Part shown: in pieces, positions 47,620 through 57,453 of the stretch
Layout: each line of letters begins with the position of its first letter
How positions within the stretch are numbered: position 1 is the stretch's first letter
The notes under the pieces: generated by a model
Database searches by the model: none
What the model saw: the letters and a program-made list of their open reading frames with translations, nothing else
Told to the model about the DNA's origin: nothing
Assembly (NCBI RefSeq): GCF_011752815.1
Contig: NZ_VWWV01000002.1
Span: 434,001 to 498,000, forward strand
Origin: Enterobacter sp. Cy-643
GTDB taxonomy: Bacteria; Pseudomonadota; Gammaproteobacteria; Enterobacterales; Enterobacteriaceae
Direction: 5' to 3'
DNA length: 64,000 nt
Translations under genes and position numbers: made by a program

Positions 47620-48279
47620 ATGCAGTTTGACTGGAGCGCCATTTGGCCTGCAATTCCCATCTTGTTTGAAGGCGCTAAGATGACCCTATGGATTTCCATC
47701 CTGGGTCTTTGCGGCGGTTTAGTAATTGGTTTAGTGGCGGGCTTTGCTCGTACCTACGGCGGCTGGATTGCCAACCACGTAGCGCTTGTTTTCATCGAAG
47801 TGATTCGCGGCACGCCAATTGTGGTGCAGGTGATGTTTATCTACTTCGCCCTGCCGATGGCCTTTACCGATCTGCGTATCGATCCGTTCAGCGCGGCAGT
47901 CGTCACCATCATGATCAACTCCGGGGCCTACATCGCAGAAATCACCCGCGGTGCGGTGCTCTCTATCCATAAAGGCTTCCAGGAAGCGGGCCTTGCGCTT
48001 GGGCTGTCAAAACGTGAAACCATCCGTCACGTAATTATGCCGCTGGCGCTGCGCCGTATGCTGCCCCCGCTGGGTAACCAGTGGATCATCAGCATTAAAG
48101 ACACTTCGCTGTTCATCGTTATCGGTGTAGCAGAGCTGACTCGTCAGGGTCAGGAAATTATCGCCGGTAACTTCCGCGCGCTGGAGATTTGGAGCGCCGT
48201 TGCGGTCTTCTATCTGATTATTACCCTGGTGCTGAGCTTCGTGCTGCGTCGCCTTGAAAGAAGGATGAAAATCCTGTGA
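47620..48279 (+). CDS. glnP: Glutamine ABC transporter permease GlnP
   Basis: 219 residues from the MQFDWSAIW methionine, the E. coli length. It is a polytopic permease of the polar amino acid family, with the EAA-type loop [18 protein letters not shown]. Its stop overlaps the GTG start of glnQ by two bases (GTGA). Confidence 0.96.
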   Translation: MQFDWSAIWPAIPILFEGAKMTLWISILGLCGGLVIGLVAGFARTYGGWIANHVALVFIEVIRGTPIVVQVMFIYFALPMAFTDLRIDPFSAAVVTIMINSGAYIAEITRGAVLSIHKGFQEAGLALGLSKRETIRHVIMPLALRRMLPPLGNQWIISIKDTSLFIVIGVAELTRQGQEIIAGNFRALEIWSAVAVFYLIITLVLSFVLRRLERRMKIL

Positions 48280-48998
48280 TTGAATTTAAAAACGTCTCTA
48301 AGCACTTTGGCCAAACCCAGGTGCTGCACAATATTGACCTGAACATCAAACAGGGTGAAGTGGTGGTGATTATCGGGCCAAGCGGCTCCGGCAAATCGAC
48401 CCTGCTGCGCTGCATCAACAAGCTGGAAGAGATCACCAGCGGCGACCTGATTGTTGACGGCCTGAAAGTGAACGATCCGAAGGTAGACGATCGTCTGATC
48501 CGTCAGGAAGCCGGCATGGTGTTCCAGCAGTTCTATCTGTTCCCGCACCTGACGGCGCTGGAAAACGTCGCCTTCGGTCCGATTCGCGTCCGCGGCATGA
48601 AAAAAGACGCGGCTGAGAAGCTGGCGAAAGAGCTGCTGGCGAAGGTTGGCCTGGCGGAACGCGCGCATCATTATCCGTCAGAACTTTCTGGTGGCCAGCA
48701 GCAGCGTGTGGCCATCGCCCGTGCCCTTGCCGTTAAGCCGAAGATGATGCTGTTTGATGAGCCAACCTCGGCTCTCGACCCGGAACTGCGTCATGAAGTG
48801 CTGAAAGTTATGCAGGATCTGGCCGAAGAAGGCATGACCATGGTAATCGTTACCCACGAAGTCGGCTTTGCCGCGAAAGTGGCTTCCCGCCTGATCTTTA
48901 TCGACAAAGGTCGCGTGGCGGAAGACGGTAACCCGCAAGAACTTATCGACAATCCGCCGAGCCCGCGCCTGCGCGAGTTCCTGCAGCACGTCGCATAA
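48276..48998 (+). CDS. glnQ: Glutamine ABC transporter ATPase GlnQ
   Basis: 240 residues starting at GTG, coupled to the glnP stop. Walker [10 protein letters not shown], signature LSGGQQQR, Walker [13 protein letters not shown] and the H-loop VTHEVGFA are all intact. It is the last gene of glnHPQ and is closed by a strong terminator. Confidence 0.96.
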   Translation: MIEFKNVSKHFGQTQVLHNIDLNIKQGEVVVIIGPSGSGKSTLLRCINKLEEITSGDLIVDGLKVNDPKVDDRLIRQEAGMVFQQFYLFPHLTALENVAFGPIRVRGMKKDAAEKLAKELLAKVGLAERAHHYPSELSGGQQQRVAIARALAVKPKMMLFDEPTSALDPELRHEVLKVMQDLAEEGMTMVIVTHEVGFAAKVASRLIFIDKGRVAEDGNPQELIDNPPSPRLREFLQHVA

Positions 48999-49006
48999 CG
49001 CCTGAC

Positions 49007-49040
49007 TCAGGGCGGCAAATTCCAGCCGCCCTGATTTTTC
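49007..49040 (+). terminator. Terminator of glnHPQ
   Basis: 10-bp perfect stem TCAGGGCGGC/GCCGCCCTGA with an 8-base loop and TTTTTC. Confidence 0.9.
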
Positions 49041-49125
49041 TGGAATCATCCCGCTTTTCTCCTCGCCAAAATCTCAGCCACTATACTTACTCCTTTGTCA
49101 GATTTTCTCAGTCCGGAGGAGCGCT

Positions 49126-51381
49126 GTGCGATGGATCCTGATATTACTGTTTAGCCTGATGAGCCTGCCCGGCCATGCAGTCACCTTACCCGCTGCCGCC
49201 GTTGCCGCCTCGACATCCCAGGGCAGCGCCGCACAAACAGAACCCGGCGTAGAAGAAAAGAAAAAAGCGTACTCGGCGCTCGCCGACGTGCTGGACAACC
49301 CAAAGTCCCGGAGTGAACTCATCGAGCAGCTTCGCAAAGTCGCCGCTGACGGCACCTCACACACCATGCCGGTTATTGCCCCCCCGGATACGCTCACTGA
49401 AGACAAAACCGTGCTCGAAAACGTCACCGACGTCAGCCGCCGCTATGGGGGAGAACTTACGCAGCGTTTTGAGCTGCTCCAGCAAAATATCGCCAGCGCA
49501 CCGAGGAAAGCCTTTAACCAGCAGACTTTCTTCAATGCGCTGAGCCACTTCGCGATGCTCGCCAGCGCCGTTTTTGTGTTCTATTTCTTGCTTCGCGCCG
49601 GCGTCAGGCCGCTGTGGGCCAAAATGGGCGACTGGGGACGAAGAAAAAACCGCGATCATACCAACTGGCTTCACCTGCCGGTGACTATCCTCGGCGCCTT
49701 TGCGGTGGACATCCTGCTGCTGGCGTTAACGCTATTCGTCGGGCAGCTCCTGAGTGACAAAATGAACGCAGGCAACGCCACTATCGCGCGCCAGCAGGGG
49801 CTATTTCTTAATGCCTTTGGGCTTATCGAGTTCTTCAAGGCCGTTCTGCGCCTCATTTTCAGCCCGCGCTTCCCGGCACTACGCCCCTTCCCCATCGGCG
49901 ACCAGGGCGCCCGCTACTGGAGTATTCGCCTTTCCTGGCTAAGTACCATCATCGGCTATGGGTTATTGGTGGTGGTGCCGATTCTCGCCAATCAGGTCAA
50001 CGCCCAGATCAGCGCCATGGTTAACGTGGTGGTCATGCTACTGATTACCGTCTGGGCGCTATATCTGATTTTTCACAACAAACGCGCCATCCAGCAAAGC
50101 CTGATTCACCTGGCAGATCGCTCAATGAGCTTCTTTAGCCTGTTTATTCGTGCTTTTGCGCTCATCTGGCACTGGCTCGCCTGTCTCTATTTTGTGGTGC
50201 TGTTTTTCCTTTCGCTTTTCGATCCGGGCAACAGCCTGAAATTTATGATGGGCGCCTCACTGCACAGCCTGACCATCATCGGCGTGGCGGCGTTTATCTC
50301 CGGCATGCTTTCGCGCTGGATAGCAAAAACCATCACCCTTTCTCCACAGGTGCAGCGCAATTACCCCGAGCTGCAAAAGCGTCTTAATGGCTGGATCTCC
50401 GTCTCGCTGAAGCTGGCACGTATTCTTACCGTTTGCGTCGCAGTCATGCTGCTGCTGGACGCCTGGGGGCTTTTCGATGTCTGGCAATGGCTCACTGAGG
50501 GTGCCGGAGAAAAAACCGTCGATATACTGATCCGCATTGTACTGATCCTTTTCTTCTCGGCGGTAGGCTGGACGCTGCTGGCAAGCCTGATCGAAAACCG
50601 CCTTGCGTCGGATATCCACGGCCGCCCGATGCCAAGCGCGCGAGCCCGCACGCTGCTAACGCTGTTCCGTAACGCGCTGGCCGTGGTGATCAGCACCATC
50701 ACCATCATGATCTTGCTTTCTGAAATCGGCGTGAACATCGCACCTCTGCTGGCCGGAGCGGGGGCGCTGGGGCTAGCGATAAGCTTTGGTTCGCAAACCC
50801 TGGTGAAGGATATTATTACCGGGATATTCATTCAGTTTGAAAATGGGATGAATACCGGCGACTACGTCACCATCGGCGCGATTACAGGCACAGTCGAGAA
50901 AATGTCGATTCGTTCGGTGGGCGTACGCCAGGATACGGGGGCTTACCATATTATTCCGTGGTCATCGATAACGACCTTCGCCAACTTTGTCCGCGGGATT
51001 GGCTCTTTCGTCGCGAACTACGACGTCGACAGGCAGGAGGACGTGGACAACGCTAACCGGGTACTGAAAGAAGCCGTGGACGCGCTGATGGGCCAGGAAG
51101 ATATTCGTCTGCTGGTCATTGGCGAGCCGTTGTTCTCAGGCATTGTGGGGCTGACGAACCAGGCCTTCACAGTACGCGTGACCTTTACCACCCTGCCGCT
51201 AAAACAGTGGACGGTGCGCTACGCGCTCGACGGAATGGTCAAAAAACACTTTGATGAAGCGGGCATCAGGCCCCCGGTGCAAACCGTGCAGGTCATGCAG
51301 CCGGGTGCCGATGCAGCACAGGCGCTACAGGCCACAGAGGCGGCGGCCGGCGCGCTGCCGCCCACCAGCCCAGCCAACTAA
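49126..51381 (+). CDS. ybiO: MscS-type mechanosensitive channel YbiO
   Basis: 751 residues starting at GTG with GGAGGA upstream. A signal peptide, a long periplasmic N-terminal region and many helices lead to the MscS core: LAGAGALGLAISFGSQTLVKD (pore helix) and the beta domain GDYVTIGAITGTVEKMSIRS. The C-terminal alanine/proline-rich tail is variable. It releases solutes on hypo-osmotic shock. A CTATACT at 49081-49087 could be a sigma-S type -10. Confidence 0.93.
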   Translation: MRWILILLFSLMSLPGHAVTLPAAAVAASTSQGSAAQTEPGVEEKKKAYSALADVLDNPKSRSELIEQLRKVAADGTSHTMPVIAPPDTLTEDKTVLENVTDVSRRYGGELTQRFELLQQNIASAPRKAFNQQTFFNALSHFAMLASAVFVFYFLLRAGVRPLWAKMGDWGRRKNRDHTNWLHLPVTILGAFAVDILLLALTLFVGQLLSDKMNAGNATIARQQGLFLNAFGLIEFFKAVLRLIFSPRFPALRPFPIGDQGARYWSIRLSWLSTIIGYGLLVVVPILANQVNAQISAMVNVVVMLLITVWALYLIFHNKRAIQQSLIHLADRSMSFFSLFIRAFALIWHWLACLYFVVLFFLSLFDPGNSLKFMMGASLHSLTIIGVAAFISGMLSRWIAKTITLSPQVQRNYPELQKRLNGWISVSLKLARILTVCVAVMLLLDAWGLFDVWQWLTEGAGEKTVDILIRIVLILFFSAVGWTLLASLIENRLASDIHGRPMPSARARTLLTLFRNALAVVISTITIMILLSEIGVNIAPLLAGAGALGLAISFGSQTLVKDIITGIFIQFENGMNTGDYVTIGAITGTVEKMSIRSVGVRQDTGAYHIIPWSSITTFANFVRGIGSFVANYDVDRQEDVDNANRVLKEAVDALMGQEDIRLLVIGEPLFSGIVGLTNQAFTVRVTFTTLPLKQWTVRYALDGMVKKHFDEAGIRPPVQTVQVMQPGADAAQALQATEAAAGALPPTSPAN

Positions 51382-52323
51382 TTACTTCCCGCGGGTTTTC
51401 GCCCAGCGTGCGCGCTGGGCATCATCCATAAAGCTCCAGGCAATAAAACGGCTCTGTTTTTGCCCCTGCGCCATCTCTTTTTTCACCACTTTCACCACGC
51501 CGTTTTCCTGCATCACGCGGTACAGCGCAGGCAGATTTTCACCTTTTGAAACCAGCGACGTGAACCACAGCACCTGGCGGCCAAACGCTTTACTTTCTTT
51601 GATCATCTGACTGACGAAGGCCACTTCGCCCCCCTCACACCACAGCTCCTGCTCGCGACCACCAAAATTCAGCGCGGCCCCTGCATCCTGGCCAAGATTG
51701 CGACGCTTACGCTCGCTGCCGCTGCGTGCCGCCTCGACTGAATCGTGGAATGGCGGATTACATAGCGTGGCATCATAGGTTTCATTTTTGTGGATGATGC
51801 CGTCCAGAATGCAGCCAGCATTTTTCTGGCGACGGAGACGGATCATACGGCTGAGCCCAGGATTGCCGTCTACAATTTGCTGCGCGCTGCGAAACGCATC
51901 GCCGTCCAGCTCAGAGCCGGTAAAGCGCCAGCCGTATTCGTGCTGCCCAATGAGCGGATAAATGCAGTTCGCGCCGACGCCGATATCCAGGACGGAGGCC
52001 TGGGCAGGCACAACGCCGCCGTTACCTTCCGCCAGCAGATCGGCCAGATGGTGAATATAGTCCGCGCGCCCCGGCACAGGCGGGCAAAGGAACCCGTCGG
52101 GGATATCCCACTGCTTAACCTGATAAAAATGCGCCAACAGCGCCTGGTTCAGCGCCTTCACCGCCAGCGGGTTTGCGAAATCAACGGTCGTGTCTCCGTG
52201 CGGCCCTGGGCGCAAAAACTCGGCCAGCGACGGGCTGCTCGCGGTTAATGCGGCAAAGTCATAGCGGCTGCGGTGACGGTTGCGCGGATGCAAACCAGGT
52301 TTAGTGTCGGCAGGGGTTTTCAT
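51382..52323 (-). CDS. rlmF: 23S rRNA (adenine-1618-N6)-methyltransferase RlmF
   Basis: 313 residues from the MKTPADTK methionine with GGAG upstream; the frame is open 48 codons further without similarity. The SAM motif is [15 protein letters not shown], the catalytic motif is LCNPPFHDS, and SERKRRNLG is a family signature. It methylates A1618. Its stop lies next to the convergent ybiO end with no spacer. Confidence 0.94.
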   Translation of the reverse strand: MKTPADTKPGLHPRNRHRSRYDFAALTASSPSLAEFLRPGPHGDTTVDFANPLAVKALNQALLAHFYQVKQWDIPDGFLCPPVPGRADYIHHLADLLAEGNGGVVPAQASVLDIGVGANCIYPLIGQHEYGWRFTGSELDGDAFRSAQQIVDGNPGLSRMIRLRRQKNAGCILDGIIHKNETYDATLCNPPFHDSVEAARSGSERKRRNLGQDAGAALNFGGREQELWCEGGEVAFVSQMIKESKAFGRQVLWFTSLVSKGENLPALYRVMQENGVVKVVKKEMAQGQKQSRFIAWSFMDDAQRARWAKTRGK

Positions 52324-52425
52324 TGGGGGCTTCTCCTTGTGTGGCCGCGTAAGATACTCTGCTCTCCGCGTCGGGTAAATACATCGCTGACGATTTGACC
52401 TTTCCAACATGAATTCAGGTGCGTA

Positions 52426-53052
52426 ATGAGTAAAAAACGTTATTACTACGAGCCCTCGGAAGGCCACGATTTACCACACGATCCGCTGAACGCCATTGTC
52501 GGGCCACGCCCCATCGGCTGGATTTCGTCCTGCAACCTGCAGGGCCAGCGCAACCTCGCGCCGTACAGCTTTTTTAACTGCTTTAACTATCGTCCACCGA
52601 TCATTGGTTTTTCCAGCACCGGCTGGAAAGACAGCGTGCAGAACATTCTCGACACCAAAGAATTTGTCTGGAACCTGGCCACGCGCCCGCTGGCCGAACA
52701 GATGAATGAAACCTCCGTCACGCTCCCCAGAGGAGAAGACGAGTTCCTGCGTGCGGGCCTGACCCCGACTGCCGGCACGAAGGTCAGCGCCAGCCTGGTG
52801 GCTGAAAGCCCGGTCAATTTTGAATGCCGTCTGTCGCAATGTATTCGCCTGACCTCTGCCGACGGCGACGAGCTGAACAGCTGGCTGGTGCTGGGGGAAG
52901 TGGTTGCCGTACACATCGATGAGCACTTGCTTATCGACGGCATCTACCAGACCGCGCTGGCGCAACCCGTGCTGCGAGCCGGGGGGCCAACCGCTTATTA
53001 CACGGTAGATGAGTCGCAGCGTTTTGACCTGGTTCGCCCCGACGCGCGTTAA
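52426..53052 (+). CDS. Flavin reductase-like FMN-binding split-barrel protein
   Basis: 208 residues. It belongs to the DIM6/NTAB family: [35 protein letters not shown] and [11 protein letters not shown] line the FMN site. Such proteins are NAD(P)H:flavin reductases or FMN-dependent monooxygenase partners; the partner here is unknown. It is not in the E. coli K-12 order at this point. It is divergent from rlmF. Confidence 0.85.
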   Translation: MSKKRYYYEPSEGHDLPHDPLNAIVGPRPIGWISSCNLQGQRNLAPYSFFNCFNYRPPIIGFSSTGWKDSVQNILDTKEFVWNLATRPLAEQMNETSVTLPRGEDEFLRAGLTPTAGTKVSASLVAESPVNFECRLSQCIRLTSADGDELNSWLVLGEVVAVHIDEHLLIDGIYQTALAQPVLRAGGPTAYYTVDESQRFDLVRPDAR

Positions 53053-53246
53053 TCCGATAAAACACTCATAAAATCAGCCGAACTGGTTGTGGCTTTTTTT
53101 GTCAGCATTTGGTCAAGTTTTATCGTTCAAAAAACACGCACAAGTCCATCAGTTTTTTGCGCCATCGCCTGCCCAAAGGGGAACTAGACTGTAATTGTCA
53201 GACAACAAAAAGGGGTTTTGCTCTCAACGCTCAAGAGGATGTAAAG

Positions 53247-53504
53247 ATGAAAAAACTGCTGTATTTCTCTGCGGTTATCTCTCTTGCTGCACTGCCTTTT
53301 GCCTCCATGGCAGCCCAGGAAATGAGTAACGCAAACGTCGGACAGATGCAACCTTTTGGTACCGTCACCGCTAAAGCGTCTAACCTTGACGACCTCCAGG
53401 CTAAACTGGCTGAAAAAGCGAAAGAACAGGGTGCAACCGGCTTCGTGATTAATTCCGCCGGCGGTGATAACCGCCTGTACGGCACCGCCACTATCTACAA
53501 ATAG
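53247..53504 (+). CDS. mcbA: McbA (YbiM), DUF1471 periplasmic stress protein
   Basis: 85 residues from an ATG with AAGAGGATG ahead. The signal peptide ends SMAAQ; the DUF1471/YhcN core is QPFGTVTAKASNLDDLQAKLAEKA and ends FGTA-like YGTATIYK. It aligns with E. coli McbA over its length. In E. coli it is repressed by McbR and affects biofilm mucoidy. A paralogue lies 5.4 kb downstream. Confidence 0.85.
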   Translation: MKKLLYFSAVISLAALPFASMAAQEMSNANVGQMQPFGTVTAKASNLDDLQAKLAEKAKEQGATGFVINSAGGDNRLYGTATIYK

Positions 53505-53697
53505 CCCTCATTCTTTCACCCACATCATGCCCTGCTTTGCGGGGCATTTTTATTGCGCCTTCGCCCAAAACAACTTAAGCAATCATATGATACTTATATG
53601 GCTCATCTGTGAATTAACTCACTTTATTAGCGTTGAACAAACACTAAGGTAGGGGCACGCAAGAATTGTCTCTTGTGATTACTTACGGAGCGGTAAA

Positions 53698-55005
53698 ATG
53701 AAAAACCTGATGGCCGCATTAGAAGCCCGGCTGATGCCCCTGGCTGCCAAAATGGCGCAGCAGCGCCACCTCGGCGCCATTCGCGACGCCTATATCTCGT
53801 TCATGCCGTTTATTATCGTTGGTTCCATTCTGCTGGTCATCTCGTCCTTCCCAAGCACCCATTATCAGCAGTTTATGGCTTCCGTTTTTGGTGAAGGGTG
53901 GTCCGCCACCGTTGAGATCCCGTTTAACGCCATCTTTTCTACCATGGCGGTGTTTATCAGTTTTCTGGTGGCCTACCGGCTGGCAGAACGCTATGACATC
54001 GACAGAATGTCTTCAGGCATTTTGTCTCTCTCCTGCTTTTTGATCCTCACGCCTTTTGCGAAGCATCCGGACGTCGGCAATCTGATCCCGATGGAGTGGC
54101 TGGGCTCGAAGGGGCTGTTTGTGGCGATGTTAGGCGCGCTGGCGAGCACGGAGCTTTTTGCCTGGATGCTGCGCCAGAACTGGGTGATAAAAATGCCGGA
54201 TGGCGTCCCTCCGGCGGTGCAGAAATCCTTTGCGGCGCTCATCCCTTCGCTGCTGATTCTGATTGTGGCACTGGCGGTTCGCGTCCTGTTCGCCAAAACC
54301 GACTACCACACCATTCATCAATTCGTATATGACGTTCTGGCGACGCCTATTCGCCATTTCGGCACCTCTTATATTGGCGCGCTGTTCACCTGCTTCAGCA
54401 TTACCAGCCTGTGGTCGGTGGGCATTAACTCCGGCTCGATGGTCAACGGCATCCTTCGCCCCTTCTGGATGGAAAACCAAATGGATAATCTGGCCGCCAC
54501 GCAGGCCGGAATGCCGCCCCCGCACGTAGTAACGGAGCAGTTTTACGACATGATCTGGATGGGCGGTGCGGGCGCCACATTGTCTCTGGTGATTGCTATG
54601 CTGCTATTCGCCCGCAGCCAGCACATCAAAAACGTTTCGCGCCTGGCCGCTGGCTCCTCCATTTTCAATATTAACGAGCCGGTGCTGTTTGGCCTGCCGG
54701 TCATCATGAACCCCGTCATGCTGATCCCGTTCAACCTTGTGCCGCTGGTGCTGGTCACCGTGCAGTACATCGCGATGTCCATTGGTATGGTCGCCACGAC
54801 CACAGGAGTGTATATCCCCTGGACGCTGCCGCCGGTATTAAGCGGATTTATCGTCACCGGCCACCTGAGCGGCGCGGTAATCCAGCTCATTAACCTATGT
54901 ATAGGGGCGCTGATTTATCTGCCGTTCCTGAAAGTGGTCGACCGGCAATATCGGGCCAATGAATCACCGGCTCAAGTGACTGAACGTAAACCCGCCACGG
55001 AGTAG
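53698..55005 (+). CDS. PTS EIIC component, lactose/cellobiose family
   Basis: 435 residues with about ten hydrophobic helices. DAYISFMPFIIVGSILLV at the N-terminus, GINSGSMVNGILRPFW in the centre and INEPVLFGLPVIMNP (the conserved substrate-site glutamate of ChbC-like EIIC) are visible. No EIIA or EIIB gene is adjacent, so it would have to borrow them. The next genes, 6 and then -4 bases apart, are a glycosylasparaginase and an aminopeptidase, so its substrate could be a glycopeptide or sugar-amino acid conjugate. Confidence 0.88.
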   Translation: MKNLMAALEARLMPLAAKMAQQRHLGAIRDAYISFMPFIIVGSILLVISSFPSTHYQQFMASVFGEGWSATVEIPFNAIFSTMAVFISFLVAYRLAERYDIDRMSSGILSLSCFLILTPFAKHPDVGNLIPMEWLGSKGLFVAMLGALASTELFAWMLRQNWVIKMPDGVPPAVQKSFAALIPSLLILIVALAVRVLFAKTDYHTIHQFVYDVLATPIRHFGTSYIGALFTCFSITSLWSVGINSGSMVNGILRPFWMENQMDNLAATQAGMPPPHVVTEQFYDMIWMGGAGATLSLVIAMLLFARSQHIKNVSRLAAGSSIFNINEPVLFGLPVIMNPVMLIPFNLVPLVLVTVQYIAMSIGMVATTTGVYIPWTLPPVLSGFIVTGHLSGAVIQLINLCIGALIYLPFLKVVDRQYRANESPAQVTERKPATE

Positions 55006-55011
55006 TTAAAC

Positions 55012-55980
55012 ATGACGTTAGCAGCAAACTGGGGAACGATCGCCACCTGGCGTATGGCCTGGGAAGGGATAGGTGAAGCGGCTGAACGACTGCAGCAAGG
55101 CAGTTCGGCGAGCGATGCCGTCGTGCACGCGGTTAAGTGCGTGGAAGATTACCCCTTCTATAAATCGGTCGGTTTTGGCGGCCTGCCGAATGAGCACGGT
55201 GAAGTCGAACTCGACGCCGCCTTTATGGACGGCACCAGCCTCGCGCTCGGTGCCGTGGCCGGGGTAAAAAATATTGCCAACCCAATTTTGGTGGCCAGAG
55301 CCCTGAGCGAAGAGCGTTTCAACAGTTTTATGGTCGGCCAGGGTGCTGAAACGTGGGCCAAAGACCAGGGCTTTGAAAGCAAAACCATGCTGACCGAGCG
55401 CGCGTATAACCATTACCTTAAGCGCAAGCGAGAAACGCTGGATCGCGGCTTAAGCCCGTATACCGGGCACGACACCGTGGGCGTTATCGCCCTCGACGGC
55501 CAGCAAAGAATGTCGGTCGCCACCTCCACCAGCGGCCTCTTTATGAAGCGCCCTGGCCGGGTCGGCGATTCGCCTGTCTCCGGCTCCGGCTTCTACGCCG
55601 ACAGCGAAGTCGGGGCCGCGACGGCGACCGGTCTGGGAGAAGACCTGATGAAAGGCTGCATCAGCTATGAGATAGTCAGCCGCATGGCGCGAGGCATGTC
55701 GCCCCAGCGCGCGGCCGAGTCCGCCGTGTACGATCTTGAAGCCCGGCTGATTGCCCGCTATGGCCGGGCCGGCGACCTGTCGGTGGTCTGTATGAACAAC
55801 CGGGGCGAATACGGCGCGGCGACAACCATCGACAACTTCTCTTTCTCTGTTGCCACCGCGGCGCAGCCCGCCCAGGTGTTTCTCACCGCCCGGGACGGCA
55901 ACCGCACGATCCTTCGTCCGGCAGACCGCGAGTGGCTGGACGCTTACCAACGGCGCATCACCGCGGAGGTTATCCAATGA
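55012..55980 (+). CDS. N4-(beta-N-acetylglucosaminyl)-L-asparaginase family hydrolase
   Basis: 322 residues. It is an Ntn hydrolase: the autocleavage site is GHD-T155-VGVIA, where T155 becomes the N-terminal nucleophile. The substrate region GRVGDSPVSGSGFYAD and the later GAATATGLGEDLM match glycosylasparaginases rather than plain isoaspartyl peptidases. No signal peptide is seen, so it acts in the cytoplasm on imported GlcNAc-Asn-like compounds. It overlaps the next gene by 4 bases. Confidence 0.88.
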   Translation: MTLAANWGTIATWRMAWEGIGEAAERLQQGSSASDAVVHAVKCVEDYPFYKSVGFGGLPNEHGEVELDAAFMDGTSLALGAVAGVKNIANPILVARALSEERFNSFMVGQGAETWAKDQGFESKTMLTERAYNHYLKRKRETLDRGLSPYTGHDTVGVIALDGQQRMSVATSTSGLFMKRPGRVGDSPVSGSGFYADSEVGAATATGLGEDLMKGCISYEIVSRMARGMSPQRAAESAVYDLEARLIARYGRAGDLSVVCMNNRGEYGAATTIDNFSFSVATAAQPAQVFLTARDGNRTILRPADREWLDAYQRRITAEVIQ

Positions 55981-57419
55981 AATGCACGCTCATGTCACCC
56001 GAGGCTGACATTACCAATGCTCACCTAATCTTATGGAATACCTCCCTAAGCCGCTGGCCAAACGCACTTCAGCCCTTGCTGACAGAGATGTCCACTCACG
56101 ATGAGCCGCAAACGACCACCTTTGGTTTACAGGGTATCTGTGAGCGGCTGTCGCTGCTGCCTTCAGCAGAAATCGCTCAACCAGCCGTACTTCGCCGGTT
56201 GCTTTCCGCTGTTGAAACGCTGCTGCCTTCCCCCGTTTTGCAGCCCGTCGCGCTGGATCTCGCGGGCTTTAACCTGGCGGATGAAACCACATTTGTCCGC
56301 CTGCGCACGCTGCTGATAGCCCTTCTCAACCGTTTCTATCAACTGCCGCAGCTGGGCTATCGCGAAGATGAGCGGCAAAGCAATGGCGAACTGTGGCTGA
56401 TTACCGAACCCAATAATGCGCTGGCTCGCCGTCTGGCTTCCCAGGCCGAAGCCATCGCCGAGGGGATGCTGCTCTCTCGCCAGCTGGCGGATTTGCCCGC
56501 GCTGGATTGCCGCCCGCAGGATGTGGCGCTGCAGGCAGAAACCTGGGCCAGCCTGCACCCGCAAACCCAGTGTGAGATTCTGGATGAGCAGGCCATTTTT
56601 GACCACGGCCTCGGCTGTTTGCACGCCACGGGAAAAGGCAGCGTCAACCCTCCCCGGCTGGTGACGCTGCGCTGGCAGGGTGCCTGCGAAGAATCGCCGG
56701 TGTATGCCCTCGTAGGGAAAGGGATCACCTTCGATACCGGCGGAATGTGGCTGAAAGAAGGCGAAGGGATGCGCACCATGAAATATGACATGTGCGGCGC
56801 GGCGGTGGTGTTCGGCATGATGGAAACGGTGAAACGCCTTAACCTGCCCATCAACGTCGTGGCCGTTATGGCGCTGGCGGAAAACATGCCCGGCAGCACG
56901 GCAATGATGCCGGGTGATGTCGTGCGCTCCCACGCGGGGGCCAGCGTGGAAATTATTAATACCGACGCCGAAGGGCGGTTGGTTCTCGCGGACGCACTCA
57001 GCTATGCCGCAGCGCGTTTTAAGCCCGCCGAAATGATTGACGTCGCCACGCTAACCGGCGCGGTAGTCAAAGCGCTGGGCTACGATATTTCGGGGTTAAT
57101 GAGTAACAATGAAGCGCTAAGCCAGCGTTTGCAGCAGGTGGGCAGCCTGACGCAGGACCGCGTCTGGCCGCTACCGCTGGATGAAAGCTTTGACGGCCAG
57201 GTCAAAAGTGCAATTGCCGACTACACCAACACGCCGCCCAATAACGCCGCTATTGCGGTGTCCGCCGCCCAGTTCCTGAGTAAGTTCTGCCATCAGCGCC
57301 CGTGGGCGCATCTGGACGTCAGCGGTACTGCGCTGTCGCGAGGGAAATTCACCCAGGCCAGCGGCCGCCCGGCACATTTGCTGACGCAGTATTTCCTGTC
57401 GCTGTGCGAGGGGAAATAG
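55977..57419 (+). CDS. M17 leucyl aminopeptidase family protein
   Basis: 480 residues from the ATG overlapping the previous stop (ATGA). The C-terminal M17 catalytic domain is complete: GKGITFDTGGMWLK, MKYDMCGAAVV and the signature NTDAEGRLVLADAL carry the two-metal ligands and catalytic lysine/arginine. The N-terminal domain is divergent. It would release N-terminal residues from short peptides brought in or produced by the operon. It is distinct from PepA/PepB. Confidence 0.88.
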   Translation: MKCTLMSPEADITNAHLILWNTSLSRWPNALQPLLTEMSTHDEPQTTTFGLQGICERLSLLPSAEIAQPAVLRRLLSAVETLLPSPVLQPVALDLAGFNLADETTFVRLRTLLIALLNRFYQLPQLGYREDERQSNGELWLITEPNNALARRLASQAEAIAEGMLLSRQLADLPALDCRPQDVALQAETWASLHPQTQCEILDEQAIFDHGLGCLHATGKGSVNPPRLVTLRWQGACEESPVYALVGKGITFDTGGMWLKEGEGMRTMKYDMCGAAVVFGMMETVKRLNLPINVVAVMALAENMPGSTAMMPGDVVRSHAGASVEIINTDAEGRLVLADALSYAAARFKPAEMIDVATLTGAVVKALGYDISGLMSNNEALSQRLQQVGSLTQDRVWPLPLDESFDGQVKSAIADYTNTPPNNAAIAVSAAQFLSKFCHQRPWAHLDVSGTALSRGKFTQASGRPAHLLTQYFLSLCEGK

Positions 57420-57453
57420 CGTTGCCATAAATTAAGCGCCTCAATGGGGCGCT